A program made the translations under genes and the position numbers. Shown here piece after piece: positions 1 through 8,077 of a stretch of 64,000 nucleotides of DNA (position 1 is the first letter of the stretch; each line of letters opens with the position of its first letter). The DNA comes from Methanothrix thermoacetophila PT. GTDB lineage: Archaea > Halobacteriota > Methanosarcinia > Methanotrichales > Methanotrichaceae. The notes beneath the pieces are model-generated. The model searched no databases and was not told where the DNA came from. It was given only the letters and a program-made list of their open reading frames with translations. The stretch spans positions 682,001 through 746,000 of the forward strand of contig NC_008553.1 of assembly GCF_000014945.1 (NCBI RefSeq), in the 5' to 3' direction.

Positions 1-798
1 CACCAGCGTGAATCTGACCCGTCCGTCGATCGGCCCGATCTCCTGCCTGATCTCAGAGACGCCTTTTCCGGGGCTGAGCATCTCGACACACCCCATCCGC
101 CCCTCTCCGCCGATGGGCATCACCGCGCCGTCCAGCTTTTCCAGGAGGCCCTCATCGATCCCCTCAACGCCCATGATCAGATGCACTCCGCGCACAAGCC
201 TGATCCTGTTTATCGAGTAAAGATGCGCTTCCTTAGCTGTTCTTGTATCCCTTTCTCTCTCAAGACCGACAGCGTACTCCGTCCCCCATAACTCCTCCCT
301 CGGGATCACCCGTCCCTCCGGAACCTCTCCCCTCAATACCTGTTTCAGCTGATCTCCATTTACGTATCCTGACAGCTGCTTCATGCCATCGATTTTCTCC
401 GCTGTGGGAAGCCTGACCCTTCCAAGATCGCACTCCACCTCCTCCCCGGGACGGAGTAGCCTCATCTCGTACCCGCTGTCGTTCCTCTTCCCGAGTAGGT
501 TCAGCGGCGCTGGATACAGCATCTCTGGACCGCGATCTCCCTCCCTGCAGAGCAGCGGTCCCCTGAACCTGAGACCAGCCAGATCATACCCATCCCCGAG
601 CACCCTGCAGATCTCTTCACTCCACTTCCCTTCACGCCAGCCCATGCTCCGGGCGAGGTGCGCCCTTATCGCTCCGACCACAGTGAACGCGCTTGGGGGA
701 AAGAGCCCCCCAACGTCTGATGTCGCCTCTCCCAAATGGAACGGCCTTCCGTCCCTGAAGAACCAGGAATCCACCGGGGTGATTCTGAGATAAATCAT
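1..798 (-). CDS. cmr3: Type III-B CRISPR RAMP protein Cmr3 (C-terminus beyond window)
   Basis: The minus strand is open from an ATG at 798 through base 1 (266 codons), so the C-terminus lies outside the window. The N-terminus reads MIYLRITPVDSWFFRDGRPF, which with the following FPPS segment is the usual opening of Cmr3 RAMP proteins. Cmr3 binds the 5' handle of crRNA and contacts Cmr2 in the Cmr effector complex (known for the family). Its ATG overlaps the cmr2 stop as ATGA, indicating translational coupling in the same operon. cmr4, cmr5 and cmr6 would be expected further left but cannot be seen. Confidence 0.88.
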   Translation of the reverse strand, partial: MIYLRITPVDSWFFRDGRPFHLGEATSDVGGLFPPSAFTVVGAIRAHLARSMGWREGKWSEEICRVLGDGYDLAGLRFRGPLLCREGDRGPEMLYPAPLNLLGKRNDSGYEMRLLRPGEEVECDLGRVRLPTAEKIDGMKQLSGYVNGDQLKQVLRGEVPEGRVIPREELWGTEYAVGLERERDTRTAKEAHLYSINRIRLVRGVHLIMGVEGIDEGLLEKLDGAVMPIGGEGRMGCVEMLSPGKGVSEIRQEIGPIDGRVRFTLV

Positions 799-2711
799 TC
801 CTGAACCCCCTTCTGTGACAGGAACTTCACAAGCAGCATGCCATCCGCGCAGATCTCCTTGCCAGTTGCCCGCTCATGCTCAGGGCCCCGGTGCCTCCGG
901 CTCACAGAAAGAAGATCTCTCACGTATCTCACCGCGCTGTCGCGTACCTCCTCTGTTATCTCAGATCTGTGCTCAAGCGCGTTGAGGTATTCGGCCTGCA
1001 GGAGCGTCTCTATATCCAGACCTCCGAGATGTGAGAGATCGAAGAACATTCCCGGGCTCCATCTCTGCTCGCCGGCGAGCATGAGCAGCAGCTCTCTCGA
1101 CTTGTAGAAGAACGAGCTCGACGCCTCTATGCCGTCAGGTTTCTCTGAGAGATTCTTCGCCAGCCGCTCCAGAACGACCTCGTTCTCTGGAGATACAGCA
1201 CCCTTCCAGGAGCTGACCCATCTGCAGTACCTGCCGCTGCCCTTGAGGACGCTGACAGCCATGCTTCCCCTGCCGTTCTCATCCTTCGCTATATCGTCCA
1301 GGATGGAGTGCGCCTCTCGCATAACAGAGCGGAGCGGCACGCGATGGCTGGCGAAGACCAATCCCGCTGATATGGTCGCCTCCATCCCCTGAGCTTCGAA
1401 CGACTCCGCGAAACTGACAGAGAGCCTGTACGCGCAGCTCATCGCTCTTTCAACAGGCAGCATCGCGAGGACGTCGTCTCCACCCGCGTACACCAGGACT
1501 CCAAGGTTATCGTGCACGACACGCTCAACATCTTTTGCGAAGGATGCAAGAGCTCTGCTCACAGCCTCTCCACTCTCCCTGATCAGCCTCCCCATGTTGT
1601 CCCCGTCCATGAGGAGCATGGCGTAGAATGGAGAGGGTTTCCCTTTTTTATTGTAAAGCTCCTCAAGGCATTCAATAAGCTCTTCCCGCCTTCTCCTCAC
1701 ATCCTCCGGTTCATCCCCATCCTCCGGGGTCATTTTGAGTGGGGTGCTCTTCGGGTTCTTCAGGGAGGTGGTGTGGTAGAAGTTCGCATCGATCTCCAGG
1801 AACAGGTCTTTCCTTCCGAAGATCTGCTCTGCAACACCCTTTCTCTGTATGTGCTCCGCATAGCTAAACGCCTTTTTCGCGTAGTCGTTCGCATAATCCC
1901 TCTCAGCTGATTCAATTACAGCACTGAGCCATGGTATCGCTGCCACGTAGAGCGTGGAGGGCCAGCGATCCGCGGAGACCTCCCATCCTATGGCATCCTC
2001 TGCCACCGATGGGAACATCCTCTTGATCAGGGCGATCGCGCAGAGCCGTTCATCGCTTCTGAGATCCATCCCGCTGGTCTCCTGGCGTATCTCTTTCCAG
2101 AAATCATCCTGCTTTTTCCTCTCAATGGATCTCACATAGCCTGAGATCTCCTGCCAGTCGCTCATGATCGTGCAGTGATCTCCCCATTCAATGGTCGGTC
2201 GACCGTCTGACCAGTCTGTGCAGATCCTCCAGTTCTTGCGCGCCTCCATTCCCTCCATCGCGCCGATCGTCCAGTGGATCTCCCAGAAGTTATTCACCTG
2301 CCTCTCCCAGATCTCACGCGTGTTCTTTCCCTGATCTGCGACGCCCTCCACGTATTTATTCCAAACACAGTCTGCGATCTTCTTCCACCTGCTCCTCACA
2401 CCCTCCGCGGCGCTTCTGGCAGCGCCAGCAGGGTCTTCCGCAGATGCCACGAACCTGTTGGGAAGTGTGCCGATCCGGGGTGGTGCACCCTCACCATCAC
2501 TCTCGATCCAGCGGAGCAGCTGATCTCCCTCTACATCTGGAACCTTTATTCTGCCATCACATCTCCGTATCTCAGCCATGGCGCATCCGGAGAGGTACGA
2601 GAGGAGAAACGAGCCGCTCCAGAGGTCTCTCGTACGGCGCGCCTGCGCGATGAACCCCTGAACAGGACCGATTGTGAAGTTTATTTCGGAACTGCTATCG
2701 CTCATGCTCAT
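795..2711 (-). CDS. cmr2: Type III-B Cas10 (Cmr2), polymerase/cyclase subunit without HD domain
   Basis: The 638-residue protein opens directly with the first palm-like domain (GPVQGFIAQARRTRDLWSGS at about residues 15-34). It carries a second palm with MDGDNMGRL at about 368 and the cyclase motif YAGGDDVL at about 408-415, so the cyclic oligoadenylate site looks intact. Full Cmr2 proteins are usually near 850-1000 residues with an N-terminal HD nuclease; no HD motif or room for that domain is present here. I infer that it makes cyclic oligoadenylate but lacks the HD single-strand DNase. It overlaps cmr1 by a few codons. The second ATG (MSDSS, 2705) is an equally good start. Confidence 0.9.
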   Translation of the reverse strand: MSMSDSSSEINFTIGPVQGFIAQARRTRDLWSGSFLLSYLSGCAMAEIRRCDGRIKVPDVEGDQLLRWIESDGEGAPPRIGTLPNRFVASAEDPAGAARSAAEGVRSRWKKIADCVWNKYVEGVADQGKNTREIWERQVNNFWEIHWTIGAMEGMEARKNWRICTDWSDGRPTIEWGDHCTIMSDWQEISGYVRSIERKKQDDFWKEIRQETSGMDLRSDERLCAIALIKRMFPSVAEDAIGWEVSADRWPSTLYVAAIPWLSAVIESAERDYANDYAKKAFSYAEHIQRKGVAEQIFGRKDLFLEIDANFYHTTSLKNPKSTPLKMTPEDGDEPEDVRRRREELIECLEELYNKKGKPSPFYAMLLMDGDNMGRLIRESGEAVSRALASFAKDVERVVHDNLGVLVYAGGDDVLAMLPVERAMSCAYRLSVSFAESFEAQGMEATISAGLVFASHRVPLRSVMREAHSILDDIAKDENGRGSMAVSVLKGSGRYCRWVSSWKGAVSPENEVVLERLAKNLSEKPDGIEASSSFFYKSRELLLMLAGEQRWSPGMFFDLSHLGGLDIETLLQAEYLNALEHRSEITEEVRDSAVRYVRDLLSVSRRHRGPEHERATGKEICADGMLLVKFLSQKGVQE

Positions 2712-3960
2712 TTGGATACACCCTCTTAAAACTCGAATTAAGGAAATCCCTGATCACCATGAGCTCCTCAGCCTCTTCTGTGTCCAGATTGACGCGAGAT
2801 TCCGGGAAGCTGCTGGAGTCCACCGACATCCTCCAACCACCATCCTTTTTCTTTTCTTCCGTGGCCCTTATCAGAATTTGTTCATCTGATGGCAGGAACA
2901 TCGCGGGCATGAGGGTTGCAACCGCGGTGTACTGCGTGCCCACCATCTGGACGTGGATCAGCAGCGGGCTTGCCCTGCGATTGTGGTTTGTACCTCTTAT
3001 CTCGAGGTTCTTTTCCAGATCCTTGAAGTGATAGTTGTGAGGCAGACCGAAGAAAAGGCGCCGTGGATGTCCGTTTACCTGTTCCCCCAGAGCTATCTTC
3101 TTGGCGAGCGCTGTGTCCGCTTTGAATCCTTTCTTGGCGAGCGCTGTGTCCGCTTTGAATCCTTTCTTGGCGAGCTCTGTGTCCGCTTTGAATCTACTCT
3201 GTATCCTTTTTCCGCTTGACTTCCCCCTTGTGCCCAGACGATACTCAATCATCGCATTGCCAACCCCGTCCAGAAGGCCCAAGGGGTCGGTGTTCATATT
3301 TTTAAAAAGATATATCTCTGTCTTCGGGCTAAAAGCGGTGTATTCTGGGAGCGTGTCGTACAGATTCAGACACTTTATAAACTTCCGTATCTCTTCCTTC
3401 AGCTGATCTTTGCTGTTAGGGCATTTGAATTTCGTTTTGCCGTCCACATTCAGCTCGATCAGATTGAACGAGCCGAATCCTCTCCTCGATCTCGATCCGA
3501 GGCCTCCAAATAAGCCCATGGCGATCAGGGCCTTCGAGAGCTGATCTGCGATTGATTCAGAAGGAGCTTTCTCATCGCTATTTTTCGGCCGAATCCGGAT
3601 CCTCAATATCGCATCAACGGGCGGTTTAAGATAATCTCGAGTCAGCTTTCCCTTCTCTATGGGACCGTATCCCAGGTACATCAGGCCCTGGCGTTTTTCA
3701 AAAAAGCTTTCGTTTGTGAATTTTGCATTCGCTCCACACAGATCCATGATCACCCCGGACTGCCCGTGCTCTGTGCTCCCGAAGATCCGGCCCTCCAGAT
3801 CTCGAATCTTGCTGAGATCCCCTTTACACCAGTTCCATGCGAGAGCGCGCCACCAGAACCTGAGGGCACCCTTTATGCCCGGAACGCGCAGCTCCGGCGT
3901 ACTCTGATCTGCCCCGCCCATGAAGAGCGGTGTAACGATACGGAACTTCGCCTCTATCAT
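2695..3960 (-). CDS. cmr1: Type III-B CRISPR RAMP protein Cmr1
   Basis: The 421-residue protein begins with the Cmr1-type RAMP opening (FRIVTPLFMGGAD, then GIKGALRFWWRALAW at about 28-42), with a glycine-rich loop GLFGGLGSRSRRGFGSFN at about 155-172. Cmr1 sits at the 3' end side of the crRNA in the Cmr complex (family knowledge). Odd feature: at about residues 256-287 an 11-residue unit KADTALAKKGF is repeated in tandem almost three times, encoded by 33-bp DNA repeats. The start overlaps the upstream effector gene's stop (ATGA), so it is in the same operon. Confidence 0.87.
   Translation of the reverse strand: MIEAKFRIVTPLFMGGADQSTPELRVPGIKGALRFWWRALAWNWCKGDLSKIRDLEGRIFGSTEHGQSGVIMDLCGANAKFTNESFFEKRQGLMYLGYGPIEKGKLTRDYLKPPVDAILRIRIRPKNSDEKAPSESIADQLSKALIAMGLFGGLGSRSRRGFGSFNLIELNVDGKTKFKCPNSKDQLKEEIRKFIKCLNLYDTLPEYTAFSPKTEIYLFKNMNTDPLGLLDGVGNAMIEYRLGTRGKSSGKRIQSRFKADTELAKKGFKADTALAKKGFKADTALAKKIALGEQVNGHPRRLFFGLPHNYHFKDLEKNLEIRGTNHNRRASPLLIHVQMVGTQYTAVATLMPAMFLPSDEQILIRATEEKKKDGGWRMSVDSSSFPESRVNLDTEEAEELMVIRDFLNSSFKRVYPNEHER
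3100..3193. repeat. 33-bp in-frame tandem repeat inside cmr1
   Basis: Units 3100-3132 and 3133-3165 are identical and are followed by most of a third with small changes (an Ala to Glu codon difference). The unit length is a multiple of three, so it adds 11 residues per copy (KADTALAKKGF) without breaking the frame. This looks like recent slippage or unequal recombination. Confidence 0.9.
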
Positions 3961-5663
3961 ATCCCTGCATCCTCCAAAAAGACCACCTCCCCCTCGACGT
4001 AAGGGTTCAGATTCTGCTCCTCAATTGAACGATTATCGATGACCGCGATCCATCTGACATTTCTTCCCAACCGCTCTGCCCTCCTTGCCAGCTGGATGAC
4101 CGCATACTGCATGGCAGCTGTGCCACCCGTCAGGTTGCACACAACCTCATCGAATCTGACGAGAAGCTCCCCTGAGTTGACAACGATGGTTTTGCCATCG
4201 TCAAATGAATGTGCATCCATTTCCTTAACATCGAAATCGCCACTGTAACTGGCCATTCTGGCGAGCTCATCCCATCTGCCCACAGTTTCGTGTGATGCAA
4301 TCACCAGGCATAACTCTGGATTCACATTCCTCAGAGCGGTATAGAGAAAGCCTGGGTGAAGGCCAAGTGCCGAGATCAGAAGCCTGCCAGAGCCACCTCC
4401 AAAACCGCAATCCCAAAACGAATTGTCGTCGAGACGCTGCTTCAGATCGTCCCACCACTTCGGGATCCCGATTTGTTTATCACTCACAATATCTTTCGTC
4501 ATCCCATAATGGTGCAACTTATTTCTGGCGTCGATAACGGAGCTCCATATACCAGCAAGCTCTTTCCTGTCTTTTGTAAGATCTGCGCTGTTCTTTTTGC
4601 TGTAATCCATGAGGGCTCCAATACATCGTTCGATCTTCTCTCGCTGTGATTTGTCGAGCCAGCTATTCCTGCCATCCTCATCTTCGAGCATTAGCCTGCT
4701 TATGATAAGCTCTCTGATCAGCCCGATAGCGTTGTTGTGGTAACCTGCCTCGAAGTATGCATCTATTAGCTTCTCCTGCCTGTGGATCTCCCCGATATCG
4801 AGAATGAGATCTTTCTTTTCAACGCCCTCTGGCAGCCTGAAGCGCTCTGCTGCATTTTCTATCTCCAGCAGCAGATCCTCTGCCAGGAGGATCTTTATTG
4901 CTGAAAGATCTCCCTCCACACGAAGCTCTTCTATCAGCCTCTGCAGATCTGCTGAAGCCATGCCGATCTCCACTGGAAGGCCTATGCCGAACAGCTCTGC
5001 GAACTCCTTTGCAGCGCTGGAGACCGCGCTGTATTTCTTTTTAGTGGAGGGAGGTATGTTCGTATCCGGCTTTATCACATCTCTCTTGTATGCAAGCAAC
5101 TTATCCGCAAGGGCCTTCGGGTTGCTCATATCCCTGAAGGACTGAACGACTCGGAACCAGTCGATCATCTCAAGGAGGATGCTCAGATCGATGAATGGTG
5201 TTGCACCATCAGGGTTCTTTGCATCCAACCTTCCGTACCAGATCTTTTTGATCTTAACATCCTTCAGAGCCTTCAGATACAGGCATGCGGTGAAGAACAG
5301 AAACGGGTAGTGCCTGAAGCCGTGCGTCACATCCAGGATGAGCTCTGCCTTCTCCGGTATCTTCTCCAGCATGTTATGCAGGGTCGCCTGAAGATCGCCA
5401 GCGCTGACGCCGCTGTGGACACGCGTGGGCTCACACATGACAGGCAGCTCCTCCCTGAGCAGGGGAAACGTCTTTTCGAGAACCTCCTCCGTGCAGAGGG
5501 CCAGCACTCTATCGAACCGCTCATCTTCCGGAAGCAGATTGTACAGAGCCACAGGGGACAGGAGGGACTTGCAGGTTCTGTTCCCCAGTGTGTACGTCGT
5601 CTCCTTTGGGTTGAGCCCCAGGGCAGTCAAAAGAACGCGATTATCCATAATGTATCGATCCAT
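3957..5663 (-). CDS. CARF-HEPN-CARF type III CRISPR ancillary effector (Csx/TM1812-like)
   Basis: Numbering from the ATG at 5663. An N-terminal CARF-like region contains LLTALGLNP at the start and DVTHGFRH at about 111-118, the signature of TM1812/Csx2-type CARF proteins. The central region carries a HEPN-type RX4H motif, RNKLHH, at about 380-385 within a helical segment. The C-terminal 140 residues form a second CARF-like domain: LLISALGLHP at about 428, then NLTGGTAAMQYAVIQLARR from about 510. CARF domains bind cyclic oligoadenylate and HEPN domains are metal-independent RNases (family knowledge). That this protein is the signalling effector of the adjacent Cas10 is inference. Alternative starts lie at 5708 and 5648. 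It is the first gene of the operon. Confidence 0.8.
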   Translation of the reverse strand: MDRYIMDNRVLLTALGLNPKETTYTLGNRTCKSLLSPVALYNLLPEDERFDRVLALCTEEVLEKTFPLLREELPVMCEPTRVHSGVSAGDLQATLHNMLEKIPEKAELILDVTHGFRHYPFLFFTACLYLKALKDVKIKKIWYGRLDAKNPDGATPFIDLSILLEMIDWFRVVQSFRDMSNPKALADKLLAYKRDVIKPDTNIPPSTKKKYSAVSSAAKEFAELFGIGLPVEIGMASADLQRLIEELRVEGDLSAIKILLAEDLLLEIENAAERFRLPEGVEKKDLILDIGEIHRQEKLIDAYFEAGYHNNAIGLIRELIISRLMLEDEDGRNSWLDKSQREKIERCIGALMDYSKKNSADLTKDRKELAGIWSSVIDARNKLHHYGMTKDIVSDKQIGIPKWWDDLKQRLDDNSFWDCGFGGGSGRLLISALGLHPGFLYTALRNVNPELCLVIASHETVGRWDELARMASYSGDFDVKEMDAHSFDDGKTIVVNSGELLVRFDEVVCNLTGGTAAMQYAVIQLARRAERLGRNVRWIAVIDNRSIEEQNLNPYVEGEVVFLEDAGI

Positions 5664-5712
5664 ACAAATCTTCAGCCGGCAGTTAATGCACAGTAAACTA
5701 AAACCCATACAG

Positions 5713-5727
5713 GAATTATTAAAAAAT
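5713..5727 (-). promoter_or_regulatory. Putative TATA promoter of the Cmr operon
   Basis: On the minus strand an A/T block (TTTTTTAATAATT) lies about 50-65 nt before the ATG at 5663 and only about 25 bp inside the left end of the adjacent insertion sequence. It is the only obvious TATA-like block between the element and the effector gene. Confidence 0.4.
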
Positions 5728-5751
5728 GTCGGTCGATGGTACCCATTTAAC

Positions 5752-6739
5752 TGCTGTGTTGGATAAGTAGCTTTATATTCATATATTCTCTCTTATTCTT
5801 TCAAGAATCTTCGTCATAATGTTATACGCTTAAAATTATAGTATAAAATGTGAACATCCTGCGTACTTCGCGAATCATGCCTTCCTTCGAAGTGGCCCTC
5901 ACAGTCTCGCCAAATATCCTCTTAATTGCTGAGAATACACTTTCAGCCGCCCACCTTCTTCCATATCCATGCACAATTTTCCAACTGTGGTATCCATACT
6001 TCATAAACTCAAGAACTGGTTCGGCTCTGGACGAGCCTGCTTTGACGATAGCATTCTTCCTGATCTTGATTCCAGGCATATCTACGCCCTTCTCTTTCAT
6101 GAAATCGAATACCCCCTCCTTATCATAAGCTCCATCCATCAGTGAATCTTCAAGCTTAACATCTTCCAGCAGCGGTTTTACCATCTCATGATCAGTGACG
6201 GTCTCATCGGTTATCTCGAAGGTTACGGGCTTCCTTGTTTCAACATCTACGGCGATATGCACTTTTATCCAGCCTCTGCGTTCAACACCATGACTTTCTC
6301 TCATCCAGTCGCCTCTATTCGTAACCTTCATTCCTGTTGAGTCAACTGCGACCACTAAATCGTTATCAGGTATTGGAATATTCAACTCCAAATTCGTAAT
6401 CCTCTGCCATAATGTCGAATAATCGGCAGCCAACAGCCCAGGAACAAATCCGCTTAGCGCCTGAATAAATCCTTCGAGCTGCCTGTATGGTAAATGAAGA
6501 AAGGCGTATGCTAAACCACAAAATTGAATAAATGTCTCAGGATAGCGATAGGGTCTGCCATTCTTGTTCTTATTCATCTTCAGTAGCTCTTCATCCCAAT
6601 TATTCACAAAGTCAGTGCTAAGGTAAAACCATCCTCGCCTAACCAATTTCTCATTGTATTCGCGCCAATTGCGGTTATCCTCATAGGCCATGAAATATAT
6701 TATATATTTTCCTAGTTTAAATAGTTATCCAACACAGCA
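5752..6739 (-). mobile_element. Complete IS5-like insertion sequence with 8-bp target duplication
   Basis: The ends are perfect 15-bp inverted repeats, TGCTGTGTTGGATAA at 5752-5766 and its complement at 6725-6739. They are flanked by the direct repeat CATTTAAC at 5744-5751 and 6740-6747, an 8-bp target-site duplication. The single gene inside is an intact transposase. The 988-bp length and 8-bp duplication fit the ISH1-type subgroup of the IS5 family; the subgroup is inference. Exact ends and an intact gene indicate a recent insertion. Confidence 0.92.
5822..6691 (-). CDS. IS5-family DDE transposase
   Basis: The 289-residue protein has the DDE triad in the expected order: D in VAVDSTGMK (about 115), D in LMDGAYDKEG (about 192) and E in RRWAAESVF (about 254). 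An N-terminal DUF4096-like region is followed by a tyrosine-rich segment typical of IS5 transposases. The frame is complete, so the element may still be able to move. It is transcribed toward the Cmr operon. Confidence 0.9.
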   Translation of the reverse strand: MAYEDNRNWREYNEKLVRRGWFYLSTDFVNNWDEELLKMNKNKNGRPYRYPETFIQFCGLAYAFLHLPYRQLEGFIQALSGFVPGLLAADYSTLWQRITNLELNIPIPDNDLVVAVDSTGMKVTNRGDWMRESHGVERRGWIKVHIAVDVETRKPVTFEITDETVTDHEMVKPLLEDVKLEDSLMDGAYDKEGVFDFMKEKGVDMPGIKIRKNAIVKAGSSRAEPVLEFMKYGYHSWKIVHGYGRRWAAESVFSAIKRIFGETVRATSKEGMIREVRRMFTFYTIILSV

Positions 6740-6747
6740 CATTTAAC

Positions 6748-7125
6748 GGAAAATATGACGATTATGATGTACATTTTTGGGCCTGAAATTCCGAAACCTT
6801 CAGCCACCAGCATCTGTTTAAAGGATGTTGTAACTGTTCTCGCTCTTATGTGTTCAGCAACTTGGAGGTCATGCAGTAGGTTGCTGAATACACTCATCCG
6901 CTCGCCAGGAGCGCATAGCATGACTGCTGCCTCTCCGGGCAAGTTATCAGATGGATAAGAGCGACTGTTCTTATGCTTCTGGCCACTTTAAAAACTGTCC
7001 TGAGCTGTGCTTGTTCTGCTGCACGACTCGGCAGATGAATCTGCTTGATTCGGTAGCTGAGCAAACAATGCTGCCAGCAGAATGAGCGCATATGCAATGT
7101 GCAGGAGTAAGCACTGAGGCGAATC
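6748..7125. other. Intergenic region with a dispersed repeat
   Basis: No convincing gene is seen between the IS right flank and the HAD gene's stop. The stretch holds the 125-bp repeat copy at 6840-6964; the rest shows no recognisable signal. Short open frames here have no coding character. Confidence 0.5.
6840..6964 (+). repeat. Dispersed 125-bp repeat (family A), copy 1
   Basis: This is bounded by a perfect 10-bp inverted repeat, TCGCTCTTAT at 6840-6849 and ATAAGAGCGA at 6955-6964. The interior (TTCAGCAACTTGGAGGTCAT; CGCATAGCATGACTGCTG; CAGATGGATAAGAGC) recurs at 32868-33020 in reverse orientation and, more diverged, at 50471-50581. It has no coding capacity, so it resembles a small non-autonomous transposable element. 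Confidence 0.75.
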
Positions 7126-7899
7126 TCAGAGCCATCTGGCGAGATCCGCGATCGAGTCCAGGACACAGTCTGGCCTCACTCCCGATCTCTCCACATGCTC
7201 CGGGCGGTATTTCCCAGTTCTGACAAGAATGCCGAGCATGCCGACCCTCTGGGCTCCGCCGACATCTGTGATTATGTCGTCCCCGATCATAGCAGCATCC
7301 TGTGGATTCACGCCCATATCATTCAGAGCGAGGCTGAAGAATTCCGGCGATGGCTTGCCCACGAGCTCCGCTCTCTTTCCGGTCGCATACTCAAGCGCTG
7401 CAACAAACGGTCCCGCGGAGAGGACGAGCCCCTCGGACTCCCTCCAGTACCTGTCCATCTCAAGAGCTATCATATCAGCTCCCTCCAGGACGTGATTGAA
7501 CGCCCTGTTCAAACGCTCATATGTGAAGTTGCTTCCCGCATCTCCTATAACCACAAAGTCCGCCTCGTCCTCGACAAGCGCGATGCCCGCATCCTCGAAG
7601 TCCCTGTGAACGTCACCTGTAGAAATAAGATAGCACCTTCTCTTCCCGGATCGATGGATCCTCTCGATTGCCGCAACAGATGGCGTGAAGATACGCTCAG
7701 GCTGTATTCTGTATCCCATCTCAGAGAGCCGCTTCGCAACGGATGCCCTGCATCTCCGAGTGGAGTTTGAGATGAATCTGAAGCTGTACCCCTTCTCCTC
7801 CATCAGCTCCAGACACTCCCTCGCTCCGGGAACTGGGTTTCTTCCAACATACAGCACGCCATCAAGGTCCATGAGAAACGCAGAGATCCGCGACATCAT
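7126..7899 (-). CDS. HAD-superfamily hydrolase, subfamily IIA (NagD-like phosphatase)
   Basis: HAD motif I LMDLDGVLYVG lies at the N-terminus, motif II FISNSTRR at about 41-48 and motif IV GDDIITDVGGA at about 206-216. The C2-type cap region between motifs II and III and the 257-residue length fit the NagD/LHPP-like subfamily IIA. These are cytoplasmic phosphatases acting on small phosphorylated metabolites; the substrate cannot be told from sequence. Start is the first or second Met (7899/7896). It stands alone with repeats on both sides. Confidence 0.85.
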   Translation of the reverse strand: MMSRISAFLMDLDGVLYVGRNPVPGARECLELMEEKGYSFRFISNSTRRCRASVAKRLSEMGYRIQPERIFTPSVAAIERIHRSGKRRCYLISTGDVHRDFEDAGIALVEDEADFVVIGDAGSNFTYERLNRAFNHVLEGADMIALEMDRYWRESEGLVLSAGPFVAALEYATGKRAELVGKPSPEFFSLALNDMGVNPQDAAMIGDDIITDVGGAQRVGMLGILVRTGKYRPEHVERSGVRPDCVLDSIADLARWL

Positions 7900-7944
7900 A
7901 TCAGTGAGATATTTCTCAAAAGATAAATGTAGCTCTCAATCCCA

Positions 7945-8030
7945 GTGTCCAAATGAGGATTAGGTGTTTCCGGCATGCAAACGGAGAAGGTCCGGATTTC
8001 CCGGCCAAAGCTCCTATTCGGACAGGCCCT
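7945..8030 (+). repeat. MITE-like element (family B), copy 1
   Basis: About 86 bp beginning GTGTCCAAATGAGGATTAGG and ending CTATTCGGACAGGCC. It aligns with the copies at 46297-46386, 60560-60645 and, inverted, 13460-13543 and 41104-41178. Terminal GTCCGAATAAG-type inverted repeats match the decayed IS at 50599-51682. It lies just upstream of the cgi121 promoter. Confidence 0.75.
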
Positions 8031-8047
8031 CCCAACGTACCACAACC

Positions 8048-8055
8048 TATTAAAA
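8048..8055 (+). promoter_or_regulatory. TATA box of cgi121
   Basis: TATTAAAA centred about 26 nt before the ATG at 8078, the spacing expected for a leaderless archaeal transcript. No Shine-Dalgarno sequence precedes this ATG. Confidence 0.5.
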
Positions 8056-8077
8056 ACCCGGAAATCTTCGGGTTGTT

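Noticed and set aside
1-7200. CRISPR array near the Cmr operon
   Set aside because: No regularly spaced 25-40 bp repeats were seen in the visible part of the locus or elsewhere in the window; the array may lie left of the edge.
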